Shown here: positions 51,027 through 59,616 of the stretch, piece after piece | Position numbering within the stretch: position 1 is the first letter of the stretch | Layout of the letters: every line of letters begins with the position of its first letter | Assembly (NCBI RefSeq): GCF_003074055.1 | Contig: NZ_CP029043.1 | Location: 5,634,501-5,698,500 of the forward strand | Direction: 5' to 3' | Length of the DNA: 64,000 bases | DNA from: Streptomyces nigra | GTDB lineage: Bacteria; Actinomycetota; Actinomycetes; Streptomycetales; Streptomycetaceae | Position numbers and translations under genes: made by a program | Notes under the pieces: generated by a model | What the model was told of the DNA's origin: nothing | The model's input: only the letters and a program-made list of their open reading frames with translations | Databases searched by the model: none

Positions 51027-53483
51027 TCAGAACGGTCCTGCCACCACCGCTACCGTCTTCGGCAGGGAGACACCCGAGCCGTCGCGGCGCGGGTCCATCT
51101 CGGGCAGTTCGGCCGGTGTGCCGTTCTTCTGGGCGGCCCGCGCCGGGGCGGGACCCGCCCAGGCCAGGGAGAGGCAGTCCTCGCCCTTCAGGAACCGCTG
51201 GCAGCGCACACCACCTGTGGCGCGGCCCTTGCGCGGGTACTGGTCGAACGGCGTCATCTTCGCCGTCGTCTGCACCGAGTCGTCCAGGGTGCCGCGCGAA
51301 CCGGCGACCGTGAACACCACCGCGTCGGACGCCGGGTCCACCGCCGTGAACGAGATGACCTTCGCGCCCTCCGCCAGCTTGATACCGGTCACACCGCCCG
51401 CCGGACGGCCCTGCGGGCGCACCAGGGAGGCCTGGTAGCGCAGCAGCTGGGCGTCGTCCGTGATGAACACGAGGTCCTCCTCGCCGGTGCGCAGCTCGAC
51501 CGCGCCGACGATCCGGTCACCCTCCTTCAGGGTGATGACCTCCAGCTCCTCCTTGTTGGACGGATAGTCGGGGACCACCCGCTTGACGACGCCCTGCTCG
51601 GTGCCGAGCGCCAGGCCGGGGGAGGACTCGTCGAGCGTCGTCAGGCAGACCACCCGCTCGCCCTCCGTCAGGGAGAGGAACTCCGTCAGCGGGGCGCCGC
51701 CCGCGAGGTTGGGCCGCGTCGCGGTCTCCGGGAGCTGCGGCAGGTCGACCACGCTGATCCGCAGCAGCCGGCCCGTCGACGTCACCGCGCCGACCTCGCC
51801 GCGGGCCGTGGCCGGCACCGCCGAGACGATCACGTCGTGCTTGGACCGCTTGGCGTCGCCGTCGTCCGCGAACGGGTCGCCGTTCGCCGTACGGGCCAGC
51901 AGCCCCGTCGAGGACAGCAGCACCCGGCACGGGTCGTCCGCGACCTGCAGCGGCACGGCGGACACCTGGGTGCCGGCCGACTCCAGCAGGACCGTACGCC
52001 GCTCGGTGCCGAACTTCTTCGCCACCGCCGCCAGTTCGGCCGAGACCAGCTTGCGCAGCTCCGCGTCCGACTCCAGGATCCGGGTCAGCTCGTCGATCTC
52101 CTGGCCCAGCCGCTCCTTCTCCGCCTCCAGCTCGATGCGGTCGAACTTGGTGAGACGGCGCAGGGGGGTGTCGAGAATGTACTGCGTCTGCACGTCGGAC
52201 AGCGAGAAGCGACCGATCAGACGCTCCTTCGCCTGCGCGCTGTTCTCGCTGGAGCGGATCAGACGGATGACCTCGTCGATGTCGATGAGCGCCGTGAGCA
52301 GGCCCTCGACCAGGTGCAGCCGGTCCCGCCGCTTGCCGCGCCGGAACTCGCTGCGGCGCCGTACGACCTCGAAGCGGTGGTCGAGGTAGACCTCCAGCAG
52401 CTCCTTCAGGCCCAGGGTGAGCGGCTGCCCGTCGACCAGCGCCACATTGTTGATGCCGAAGGACTCCTCCATCGGCGTCAGCTTGTACAGCTGCTCCAGG
52501 ACGGCCTCGGGCACGAAGCCGTTCTTGATCTCGATGACCAGGCGCAGTCCGTGCTCGCGGTCGGTGAGGTCCTTGACGTCGGCGATGCCCTGGAGCTTCT
52601 TCGAGCCGACCAGGTCCTTGATCTTGGCGATGACCTTCTCGGGGCCGACCGTGAAGGGCAGCTCGGTGACGACCAGGCCCTTGCGGCGGGCGGTGACCGT
52701 CTCGATCTCGACCGTGGCGCGGATCTTGAAGGTGCCGCGGCCCGTCTCGTAGGCGTCCCGGATGCCGGAGAGGCCGACGATCCGGCCGCCGGTGGGCAGG
52801 TCGGGGCCGGGGACGTGCCTCATCAGGGTGTCGAGATCCGCGTTGGGGTGGCGGATCAGATGCCGGGCGGCGGCGATGACCTCGGAGAGGTTGTGCGGCG
52901 GCATGTTCGTGGCCATGCCGACGGCGATGCCGGACGCGCCGTTGACCAGGAGGTTCGGGAAGGCGGCCGGCAGGGCGACCGGCTCCTGCTCCTGGCCGTC
53001 GTAGTTCGGGGCGAAGTCGACCGTGTCCTCGTCGATGGACTCCGTCATCAGGCTCGTCGCCTGCGCCTGCCGGCACTCGGTGTACCGCATGGCGGCCGGC
53101 GGGTCGTCGTTGCCCAGCGAGCCGAAGTTGCCGTGGCCGTCCACCAGCGGCACACGCATCGAGAAGGGCTGGGCCATGCGCACCAGGGCGTCGTAGATCG
53201 ACGCGTCGCCGTGCGGGTGCAGCTTGCCCATGACCTCGCCGACGACACGGGCGCACTTCACATAGCCGCGGTCGGGGCGCAGGCCCATCTCGTTCATCTG
53301 GTAGACGATGCGCCGGTGCACCGGCTTCAGGCCGTCGCGGGCGTCCGGCAGGGCACGCGAGTAGATGACCGAGTAGGCGTACTCGAGGAAGGAGCCCTGC
53401 ATCTCGTCGACGACGTCGATGTCGAGGATCCGCTCCTCGAACGAGTCGTCGGGCGGCGGGGTCTTCGTGCTGCGGCGGGCCAT
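51027..53483 (-). CDS. parC: DNA topoisomerase IV subunit A (ParC/GyrA-type)
   Basis: 818 aa from ATG 53483 (AAGGAG upstream). It is the DNA-cleaving subunit partnering ParE. The catalytic tyrosine is Y134 in AAMRYTE. The quinolone-resistance region reads HPHGDASIYDALVRMAQ, with Ala94-Ser95 and Asp98, so the position equivalent to E. coli GyrA Ser83 is a natural alanine, as in mycobacterial GyrA. The C-terminal part (about 510-800) shows the beta-pinwheel repeats that wrap DNA. The gene is divergent from the M16 protease pair and is not in an operon with parE, which is 11 kb away. Confidence 0.95.
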   Translation of the reverse strand: MARRSTKTPPPDDSFEERILDIDVVDEMQGSFLEYAYSVIYSRALPDARDGLKPVHRRIVYQMNEMGLRPDRGYVKCARVVGEVMGKLHPHGDASIYDALVRMAQPFSMRVPLVDGHGNFGSLGNDDPPAAMRYTECRQAQATSLMTESIDEDTVDFAPNYDGQEQEPVALPAAFPNLLVNGASGIAVGMATNMPPHNLSEVIAAARHLIRHPNADLDTLMRHVPGPDLPTGGRIVGLSGIRDAYETGRGTFKIRATVEIETVTARRKGLVVTELPFTVGPEKVIAKIKDLVGSKKLQGIADVKDLTDREHGLRLVIEIKNGFVPEAVLEQLYKLTPMEESFGINNVALVDGQPLTLGLKELLEVYLDHRFEVVRRRSEFRRGKRRDRLHLVEGLLTALIDIDEVIRLIRSSENSAQAKERLIGRFSLSDVQTQYILDTPLRRLTKFDRIELEAEKERLGQEIDELTRILESDAELRKLVSAELAAVAKKFGTERRTVLLESAGTQVSAVPLQVADDPCRVLLSSTGLLARTANGDPFADDGDAKRSKHDVIVSAVPATARGEVGAVTSTGRLLRISVVDLPQLPETATRPNLAGGAPLTEFLSLTEGERVVCLTTLDESSPGLALGTEQGVVKRVVPDYPSNKEELEVITLKEGDRIVGAVELRTGEEDLVFITDDAQLLRYQASLVRPQGRPAGGVTGIKLAEGAKVISFTAVDPASDAVVFTVAGSRGTLDDSVQTTAKMTPFDQYPRKGRATGGVRCQRFLKGEDCLSLAWAGPAPARAAQKNGTPAELPEMDPRRDGSGVSLPKTVAVVAGPF

Positions 53484-54162
53484 CGCTGCCGGCTCCTTCT
53501 GTGTGCTGTGGCGCAAGCGTGTGACGGGTCTGACGCGGACCATTGTGGACCGCGGCACTGACAACCACCGACCAGGACCCGATGTTGGGCTCCCGCCCGG
53601 CGAGGAACGAGTGTCGCCGACGCCGGTCTCCTCCCGCGACCGCGGTGGCGCAGGCGGCACCGGCCGGCCCGCCAGGAGGTGCTTTGCCGATCAGGCCGGG
53701 CTCCCGGCGCCTGGCACCGCGCCTCGCCGCGTTGTCGTCGGTCCCCGATGCGCCGCATCGGCTCCCTCCTCCGCCTTGCGATGCACGGCACCAGACACCG
53801 GGAGCTGACCCGGCCTGATCGACAAGACACCCCCTAGGGACCGCGCACGGCGCCGGCGGCAAGCCGGTGCCGCGCGACCGTTCACCCTCAGGGGTGATCG
53901 ACGGGAAGCATGCCAGGTCGAGCCACCGGGCGTCGGCCCGGGTCCCGGACCGCCCGGCTCCGACGTACCGGCCCGGTGAGGCCCGGCCGAGGGGCCCGGC
54001 GGGTCCATCCGGGCAACGAAGGAGGCCGCGGCCCCCGCCTGACCGGCACAACGTTCCATCCGGGAACTTCGCCGAGCCTTCGCACGCTGCATACAGTGGC
54101 AGGAGCTGAGCAGGATCCGCTCGACACAACGCAGCGCACGCGACCGGAAGGACATCTTGCCC
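53484..54162. other. 679-bp divergent intergenic region between parC and M16 genes
   Basis: No gene is supported in either direction. TACAGT (54092-54097) with TTCGCC 18 nt upstream is a candidate promoter for the M16 pair. Several GC-rich hairpins occur near 53845-53875. The rest is unassigned. Confidence 0.4.
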
Positions 54163-55506
54163 ATGGGTCACACGGCCACACCGGAGGCACAATCCGGCGG
54201 CCTCACCGCGACAGAGCACCGCCTGGCCAACGGCCTGCGCGTGGTGCTCTCCGAGGACCACCTCGCACCGGTCGCCGCGGTCTGCCTCTGGTACGACGTC
54301 GGCTCCCGCCACGAGGTCAAGGGCCGTACCGGACTCGCCCACCTCTTCGAGCACCTGATGTTCCAGGGCTCGAACAGCGTGAAGGGCACGGGTCACTTCG
54401 AGCTCGTCCAGGGCGCGGGCGGCTCGCCGAACGGCACCACCAGCTTCGAGCGCACCAACTACTTCGAGACCATGCCCGCCCACCAGCTGGAGCTCGCGCT
54501 GTGGCTGGAGGCCGACCGCATGGGCAGCCTCCTGGTCGCGCTCGACGAGGAGGGCCTGGAGAACCAGCGGGACGTCGTGAAGAACGAGCGCCGCCAGCGC
54601 TACGACAACGTCCCGTACGGCACCGCGTTCGAGCGCCTGACCGCGATGTCGTACCCCGACGGGCACCCCTACCACCACACGCCGATCGGCTCGATGGCCG
54701 ACCTGGACGCGGCGAGCCTGGAGGACGCGCGCGCGTTCTTCCGCACCTACTACGCGCCGAACAACGCCGTGCTGTCGATCGTCGGCGACATCGACCCCGA
54801 GCAGACGCTCGCCTGGGTCGAGAAGTACTTCGGCTCCATCCCGGCCCACGACGGCAAGCCCGCCCCGCGCGACGGCTCGCTGCCCGACGTGATCGGCAAG
54901 GAGCTGCGCGAGGTCGTCGAGGAGAACGTCCCGGCGCGGGCGATGATGGCCGCCTACCGGCTGCCGAGTGACGGCACGCGCGAGTGCGACGCCGCCGACC
55001 TGGCGCTCACCGTTCTCGGCGGCGGCGAGTCCTCCCGGCTCTACAACCGGCTGGTGCGGCGCGACCGTACGGCCGTCGCGGCCGGCTTCGGCCTGCTCCG
55101 CCTGGCCGGCGCGCCCTCCCTGGGCTGGCTGGACGTGAAGACCTCCGGCGACGTCGAGGTGCCCGTGATCGAGGCGGCCGTCGACGAGGAGCTCGCCCGC
55201 TTTGCCGCGGAGGGGCCCACCGCCGAGGAGATGGAGCGCGCGCAGGCCCAGCTGGAGCGCGAGTGGCTGGACCGGCTCGGCACCTGCGCCGGCCGCGCCG
55301 ACGAACTGTGCCGGTACGCCGTCCTGTTCGGCGACCCGCAGCTCGCCTTCACCGCCGTCGGGCGCGTCCTCGAGGTCACCGCCGAGGAGGTGCAGGCGGT
55401 CGCCCAGGCCCGGCTGCGCCCCGACAACCGCGCGGTGCTCGTGTACGAGCCGACCGCCACCGAGGCCGACGAGACCACCGACGAGAACGAGGAGTCGGCG
55501 CAGTGA
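54163..55506 (+). CDS. M16-family zinc peptidase, catalytic subunit
   Basis: 447 aa from ATG 54163. A TTG six nt upstream has better spacing to GGAAGGA and is possible. The inverted zinc motif HLFEH gives His60, Glu63 and His64, and the third ligand is Glu142 in KNERRQRYDN, so catalysis should be intact. Two M16 half-domains fill the length. No signal peptide is seen. It overlaps the next gene by 4 nt (GTGA), and the two gene products probably form the heterodimeric clamp known for M16B enzymes, which degrade peptides. Confidence 0.9.
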   Translation: MGHTATPEAQSGGLTATEHRLANGLRVVLSEDHLAPVAAVCLWYDVGSRHEVKGRTGLAHLFEHLMFQGSNSVKGTGHFELVQGAGGSPNGTTSFERTNYFETMPAHQLELALWLEADRMGSLLVALDEEGLENQRDVVKNERRQRYDNVPYGTAFERLTAMSYPDGHPYHHTPIGSMADLDAASLEDARAFFRTYYAPNNAVLSIVGDIDPEQTLAWVEKYFGSIPAHDGKPAPRDGSLPDVIGKELREVVEENVPARAMMAAYRLPSDGTRECDAADLALTVLGGGESSRLYNRLVRRDRTAVAAGFGLLRLAGAPSLGWLDVKTSGDVEVPVIEAAVDEELARFAAEGPTAEEMERAQAQLEREWLDRLGTCAGRADELCRYAVLFGDPQLAFTAVGRVLEVTAEEVQAVAQARLRPDNRAVLVYEPTATEADETTDENEESAQ

Positions 55507-56891
55507 CCGAGCTCGCCAGCATGGAGTTCCACCCGCAGCCCCAGGCCGGCGCGCCCCGCCCCTGGGCGTTCCCGGCCCCCGAGCGCGGCACGCTGGACAA
55601 CGGTCTGACGGTGCTGCGCTGCCACCGCCCCGGCCAGCAGGTCGTCGCGGTCGAGGTCCTCCTCGACACCCCGCTCGACGCCGAGCCCAAGGGCCTCGAC
55701 GGTATCGCGACGATCATGGCGCGGGCCCTGTCCGAGGGCACCGACAAGCACACCGCCGAGGAGTACGCCGCCGAGCTGGAGCGCTGCGGCGCCACCCTCG
55801 ACGCCTACGCCGACCACCCGGGCGTGCGCGTCAGCCTGGAGGTGCCGGTCTCCCGGCTCCCGAAGGCGCTGGACCTGCTCGCCGACGCGCTCAGGGCGCC
55901 GCTGTTCGCCGACGCCGAGGTGGAGCGCCTGGTGCGCAACCGCCTCGACGAGATCCCGCACGAGCTGGCGAACCCGTCGCGCCGGGCGGCCAAGGAGCTG
56001 TCCCGGCAGCTGTTCCCGGCGTCCTCGCGCATGTCGCGCCCGCGCCAGGGCACCGAGGAGACCGTCGCCGGCATCGACTCCGCGGCCGTACGCGCCTTCT
56101 TCGAGCGGCATGTCCGCCCCGCCACCTCCACCGTCGTGGTCGTCGGCGACCTGACCGGCGTCGACCTGGACGCCCTGCTGGGCGACAGCCTGGGCGCCTG
56201 GACCGGTTCGCAGGCCGAGCCGCGGCCCGTCCCGCCGGTCACCGCGGACGACACCGGGCGGGTCGTCATCGTGGACCGCCCCGGCGCCGTCCAGACGCAG
56301 CTGCTGATCGGCCGGATCGGACCCGACCGGCACGACCGCGTATGGCCGGCGCAGGTGCTCGGCACGTACTGCCTCGGCGGCACCCTCACCTCCCGCCTGG
56401 ACAAGGTCCTGCGCGAGGAGAAGGGCTACACGTACGGCGTGCGCGCGTTCGGCCAGGTCCTGCGCTCGGCGCCGGACGGCACCGGCGCCTCGATGCTCGC
56501 CATCACCGGCTCCGTCGACACCCCCAACACCGGCCCCGCCCTGGACGACCTGTGGACCGTCCTGCGCGGGATCGCCGCCGAGGGACTCACCGACGCCGAG
56601 CGGGACTTCGCCGTGCAGAACCTCGTCGGGGTGGCGCCGCTGAAGTACGAGACGGCCGCCGCCGTGGCGGGCACCCTGGCCGACCAGGTCGAGCAGCATC
56701 TGCCCGACGACTACCAGGCGAAGCTGTACCAGCAGCTCGCCGCCACCGGCACCGTCGAGGCCACGGCCGCGGTCGTCAGCGCCTTCCCGGCGGACCGCCT
56801 CGTCACGGTCCTCGTCGGGGACGCCTCGGCGATCCGGGAGCCCGTGGAGGCCCTCGGCATCGGTGAAGTCACCGTCGTGACGGCCGAGTAG
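55503..56891 (+). CDS. M16-family non-catalytic partner subunit
   Basis: 462 aa from GTG 55503. It has the M16 fold (RGTLDNGLTVLRCHRPGQQV; VVVVGDLTGVD; LREEKGYTYGVRAFGQ) but no HxxEH. The corresponding stretch is GLDGIATIMARALSEGT. The GYTYGVRAF segment carries the Arg/Tyr pair used for substrate binding by inactive M16B partners. Translational coupling to the catalytic gene supports a two-subunit enzyme. A strong terminator follows. Confidence 0.88.
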   Translation: MTELASMEFHPQPQAGAPRPWAFPAPERGTLDNGLTVLRCHRPGQQVVAVEVLLDTPLDAEPKGLDGIATIMARALSEGTDKHTAEEYAAELERCGATLDAYADHPGVRVSLEVPVSRLPKALDLLADALRAPLFADAEVERLVRNRLDEIPHELANPSRRAAKELSRQLFPASSRMSRPRQGTEETVAGIDSAAVRAFFERHVRPATSTVVVVGDLTGVDLDALLGDSLGAWTGSQAEPRPVPPVTADDTGRVVIVDRPGAVQTQLLIGRIGPDRHDRVWPAQVLGTYCLGGTLTSRLDKVLREEKGYTYGVRAFGQVLRSAPDGTGASMLAITGSVDTPNTGPALDDLWTVLRGIAAEGLTDAERDFAVQNLVGVAPLKYETAAAVAGTLADQVEQHLPDDYQAKLYQQLAATGTVEATAAVVSAFPADRLVTVLVGDASAIREPVEALGIGEVTVVTAE

Positions 56892-56929
56892 AGGATTCGC
56901 CGGCCCCGCGACGGACCGGCGCGCGAGGC

Positions 56930-56961
56930 GAGCCCCGGTGACGGCTGTGTCACCGGGGCTC
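56930..56961 (+). terminator. Terminator after the M16 pair
   Basis: Perfect 13-bp stem (GAGCCCCGGTGAC with its complement), loop GGCTGT, followed by CCTTAT. Confidence 0.85.
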
Positions 56962-57031
56962 CCTTATGCCCGAATTGATGCGGAGGTTGCCTGTCTGCCC
57001 TGTGGGATGCACTACAAAAGCCCCGATCCGT

Positions 57032-57061
57032 TTGGGAATTGAAAGCCGCCCCGCTTAGCGT
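57032..57061 (+). promoter_or_regulatory. Promoter of the riboswitch-M23 peptidase transcript
   Basis: TTGGGA (57032-57037), 18-nt spacer, TAGCGT (57056-57061), about 50 nt upstream of the riboswitch core. Confidence 0.5.
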
Positions 57062-57109
57062 CTTCCGGGCTGTTCGTCCAGCAGTGCGCCGCGTCCGCGG
57101 CACCGGACA

Positions 57110-57258
57110 GTCATCGCCGAGTCCCCGTACGGCGCGAGCCAGGGGAGCCGGGGACCCATCGCAGTCCCTGGGGTGAATCGGACGCCCGCGCAGCCGCGAG
57201 GGGGCCCGTAGGAGACCTTCCTGCTCCGAACCCGTCAGCTAACCCGGTAGGCGAGAGG
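57110..57258 (+). ncRNA. ydaO/yuaA (cyclic di-AMP) riboswitch
   Basis: The conserved blocks appear in order: ATCGCCGAGTCCCCGT, GAGCCGGGGACCC, CCTGGGGTGAATCGG, GCAGCCGCGAGGG, then CCGAACCCGTCAGCTAACCC and GGTAGGCGAG. This is the pattern of the ydaO RNA, which binds c-di-AMP and in actinobacteria commonly precedes cell-wall hydrolase genes. It ends about 20 nt before the M23 peptidase start, with GGAAGGAAAGGA as ribosome site. High c-di-AMP would be expected to lower expression. Confidence 0.88.
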
Positions 57259-57280
57259 GAAGGAAAGGATCAGCCACCAC

Positions 57281-58066
57281 ATGGCGTTCAGCTGCGCCTC
57301 GGGGAAGAACCGCCCCTCCGGGAAGCACCGCAAGCCCGGCCGGTTCGAGCGCACCACGGCCCGCGCGGCCGGTGTCGCCGCCCTCACCGCCACCGGCGTC
57401 GTGGGCACCCTCGCGGCCCCGGCGCTGGCCGCCGAGCCCGCCGCGGAGCAGACCGGCCTCATCCCGGTCGTCGCCGTCGAGGACACGATCGCCCTCCAGA
57501 TCGACGCGCAGGCCGCCGCCCAGGAGCGGGCCGCCGCCGAGGCCGCGGCCCGTAAGCAGGCCGCCGAGGAGGCCGCGCGCCACCTGGCCGCCGAGAAGGC
57601 CAAGGAGGAGCGCGAGGCCAAGGAGCGCGCCGCCCGGGAGGCCGAGCGCAAGCGCCTGCTCTCCTACGTATCCCCGATCGCCGGGTCGTACGTGTCCACC
57701 TCGTACCAGTCCGGCGGGGCCGTCTGGTCCTCCGGCAGCCACACCGGTATCGACTTCCACGCCGCGAGCGGCACCTCCGTGCACGCGGTCGGCGCCGGCA
57801 CCGTCGTGGAGGCCGGCTGGGGCGGCGCCTACGGCAACAACGTCGTGATCAAGATGAACGACGGCACCTACACCCAGTACGGCCACCTGTCGTCCATCGG
57901 CGTCTCGGTCGGCCAGACCGTGACCCCCGGCCAGCAGATCGGCCTGTCCGGCGCCACCGGCAACGTCACCGGGGCGCATCTGCACTTCGAGGCGCGCACC
58001 ACCGCCGAGTACGGCTCCGACATCGACCCCGTCGCCTACCTCCGCTCGCACGGCGTCGACATCTGA
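57281..58066 (+). CDS. Secreted M23-family (LytM) peptidoglycan endopeptidase
   Basis: 261 aa. The basic N-terminus, hydrophobic core and APALAAE form a signal peptide of about 50 residues. An Ala/Glu/Lys/Arg-rich coiled coil (about 70-125) follows. The C-terminal M23 domain has zinc ligands His154 and Asp158 (HTGIDFH) and His235, with partner His233 (AHLHFEA). The fold motif YGNNVVIKMNDGTYTQYGHL is intact. It cleaves peptide crosslinks in the cell wall during growth or spore germination. Expression is governed by the c-di-AMP riboswitch in the leader, and a 10-bp terminator hairpin follows. Confidence 0.95.
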   Translation: MAFSCASGKNRPSGKHRKPGRFERTTARAAGVAALTATGVVGTLAAPALAAEPAAEQTGLIPVVAVEDTIALQIDAQAAAQERAAAEAAARKQAAEEAARHLAAEKAKEEREAKERAAREAERKRLLSYVSPIAGSYVSTSYQSGGAVWSSGSHTGIDFHAASGTSVHAVGAGTVVEAGWGGAYGNNVVIKMNDGTYTQYGHLSSIGVSVGQTVTPGQQIGLSGATGNVTGAHLHFEARTTAEYGSDIDPVAYLRSHGVDI

Positions 58067-58096
58067 GACCTCCGGCGTCTCCGACCGCCTTACCGC

Positions 58097-58120
58097 AGCC
58101 CCGGCTCCCGAGCCGGGGCT
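58097..58120 (+). terminator. Terminator after the M23 peptidase gene
   Basis: AGCCCCGGCT-CCCG-AGCCGGGGCT followed by a T-rich run (TTCGGTCTTT). Confidence 0.85.
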
Positions 58121-58131
58121 TTCGGTCTTTC

Positions 58132-58163
58132 TGGACAATGACTGTCCAAAAAATATCCATGGA
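58132..58163. promoter_or_regulatory. Operator candidates upstream of the GntR gene
   Basis: TGGACA-ATGAC-TGTCCA (58132-58148) is a perfect inverted repeat, followed by the palindrome ATCCATGGAT (58154-58163). Both are about 100-130 nt upstream of the GntR start and could be autoregulatory. Confidence 0.5.
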
Positions 58164-58259
58164 TTCCGGCCTGCCGTCGGAAATTGACGCTCCTTGCCAT
58201 AGAGTCGCTGAACACACGTCATTCGTCGACGTTTCACGGGGATTAAGGCGGAGGTCGGC

Positions 58260-58955
58260 ATGCGTATTCCGGCGCACTCGGTGTGCACCGCGATCCGGGA
58301 CGACATCGTCGCCGGTGTCCTGGAGCGCGGCGGCCGTCTCACGGAGGAAGTCCTCGCCCGCCGCTACGGCGTCTCCCGTGTCCCCGTGCGCGAGGCACTG
58401 CGCACCCTGGAGGCGGAGGGCTTCGTGGTGACCCGCCGGCACGCGGGCGCGTGCGTGGCGGAGCCGACCGAGCAGGAGGCCGCGGACGTGCTGGAGATGC
58501 GCACCCTGCTGGAACCCCTCGGCGCCGCCCGGGCCGCCCAGCGGCGCACCGAGGCCCACCTCAAGGTGCTGCGCGGGCTGGTCAGGCTGGGGCAGGAGCG
58601 GGCCAGGGGCGGCAACAGCGAGGATCTGCGCTCGCTGGGCGGCTGGTTCCACGAGACGCTGGCCCAGGCGTCCGGCAGTACCGCGCTGACCTCGACGCTG
58701 ACCCAGCTGCGGCACAAGATCGCCTGGATGTACACCGTGCAGGCGTCCGCCGACCCCGCGGAGATCTGGGCCGAGCACGGCGCGATCGTGGACGCGGTGG
58801 CGCGCGGCGACGGCGAACGCGCCCGCGCGCTCACCACCCTGCACACCGAGCGCGGGCTGTCCGCGCACCGGCTGCGCTTCGGCTCGGGCGGCGACCGCAC
58901 GGAGCGTGTGAGGAATTCGCAACATGCCGTAAACATGCCGAGCCTGCGGAATTAA
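58260..58955 (+). CDS. GntR-family (FadR/FCD) regulator
   Basis: 231 aa from ATG 58260 with GGAGG upstream. The winged helix (VCTAIRDDIVAGVLERGGRL ... YGVSRVPVREALRTLEAEGF) leads to an FCD domain with metal-type residues (Asp in EQEAADVLEMRTLLEP, His in WFHETL, and AEHGAIVDAVARGD). FCD regulators sense small carboxylates. It is next to ptsH (HPr), which suggests a link to carbon supply, but the genes converge and no target is proven. Confidence 0.9.
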   Translation: MRIPAHSVCTAIRDDIVAGVLERGGRLTEEVLARRYGVSRVPVREALRTLEAEGFVVTRRHAGACVAEPTEQEAADVLEMRTLLEPLGAARAAQRRTEAHLKVLRGLVRLGQERARGGNSEDLRSLGGWFHETLAQASGSTALTSTLTQLRHKIAWMYTVQASADPAEIWAEHGAIVDAVARGDGERARALTTLHTERGLSAHRLRFGSGGDRTERVRNSQHAVNMPSLRN

Positions 58956-59091
58956 CACCGGCACCGTATACAAAGAAGAGCAATTTCGGGGCGGTGAATT
59001 CCCGCTGCCCTTTTTCGGGTGCTCGGGTAATTATGGAGCCCGCCGCCGTGAGATTCCATGCGCTCCGGGCGGTAATGCGGTGGGAAAGACC

Positions 59092-59124
59092 AAGCCGCGC
59101 CCGCCGGTCAGGCGGACGCGGCTT
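59092..59124 (-). terminator. ptsH terminator
   Basis: AAGCCGCGCCCGCC and GGCGGACGCGGCTT pair with one mismatch, loop GGTCA. It lies between convergent GntR and ptsH genes. The rest of 58956-59091 is relatively AT-rich with nothing recognised. Confidence 0.7.
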
Positions 59125-59157
59125 CCTGGTTCCGTGCGGGATACCCGCCCGGACCCC

Positions 59158-59439
59158 TCAGACCGTCGCGGGCAGTTCGTCGAGGCCCTCGGCGACCAGC
59201 TTGGCCAGACGGTCGAGGGCGGCGTCCGCGCCCTCGGCGTCGGAGGCCAGGACGATCTCCTCGCCACCCTGGGCGCCCAGGCCCAGGACGGCCAGCATCG
59301 AGGCCGCGTTGACGGGGTTGCCGTCGGCCTTGGCGATGGTCACCGGGACTCCCGTGGCCGTGGCGGCCCGGACGAAGATGGAGGCGGGGCGGGCGTGGAG
59401 ACCCTCGGCCCAGCCGACGTTGACGCGGCGCTCAGCCAT
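59158..59439 (-). CDS. ptsH: HPr, phosphocarrier of the PTS
   Basis: 93 aa. The phosphorylated His15 lies in GLHARPAS. The regulatory serine equivalent is Ser47 in NAASMLAVLGLG, although HPr kinase is usually absent in Streptomyces. HPr passes phosphate from enzyme I to sugar-specific IIA proteins in the cytoplasm. GAAGGG precedes ATG 59439. It is monocistronic, with ptsI not adjacent. Confidence 0.95.
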   Translation of the reverse strand: MAERRVNVGWAEGLHARPASIFVRAATATGVPVTIAKADGNPVNAASMLAVLGLGAQGGEEIVLASDAEGADAALDRLAKLVAEGLDELPATV

Positions 59440-59616
59440 GTGTTGCTGCCCTTCGTGGTTCAGGGTTGTCTAGACCAGTTTCCCACACGAGGGGGGCCCG
59501 GCGGAACGGCCCGGGCGCCCCTGCCTCGACGGCCGCCGGATCCCGGCCCCGGCCCGCGGGACGTCGGGACCAGCCTGCCTCGCGCCGGTGTCGTACGCGA
59601 GCCGTAACCTGGCCCC

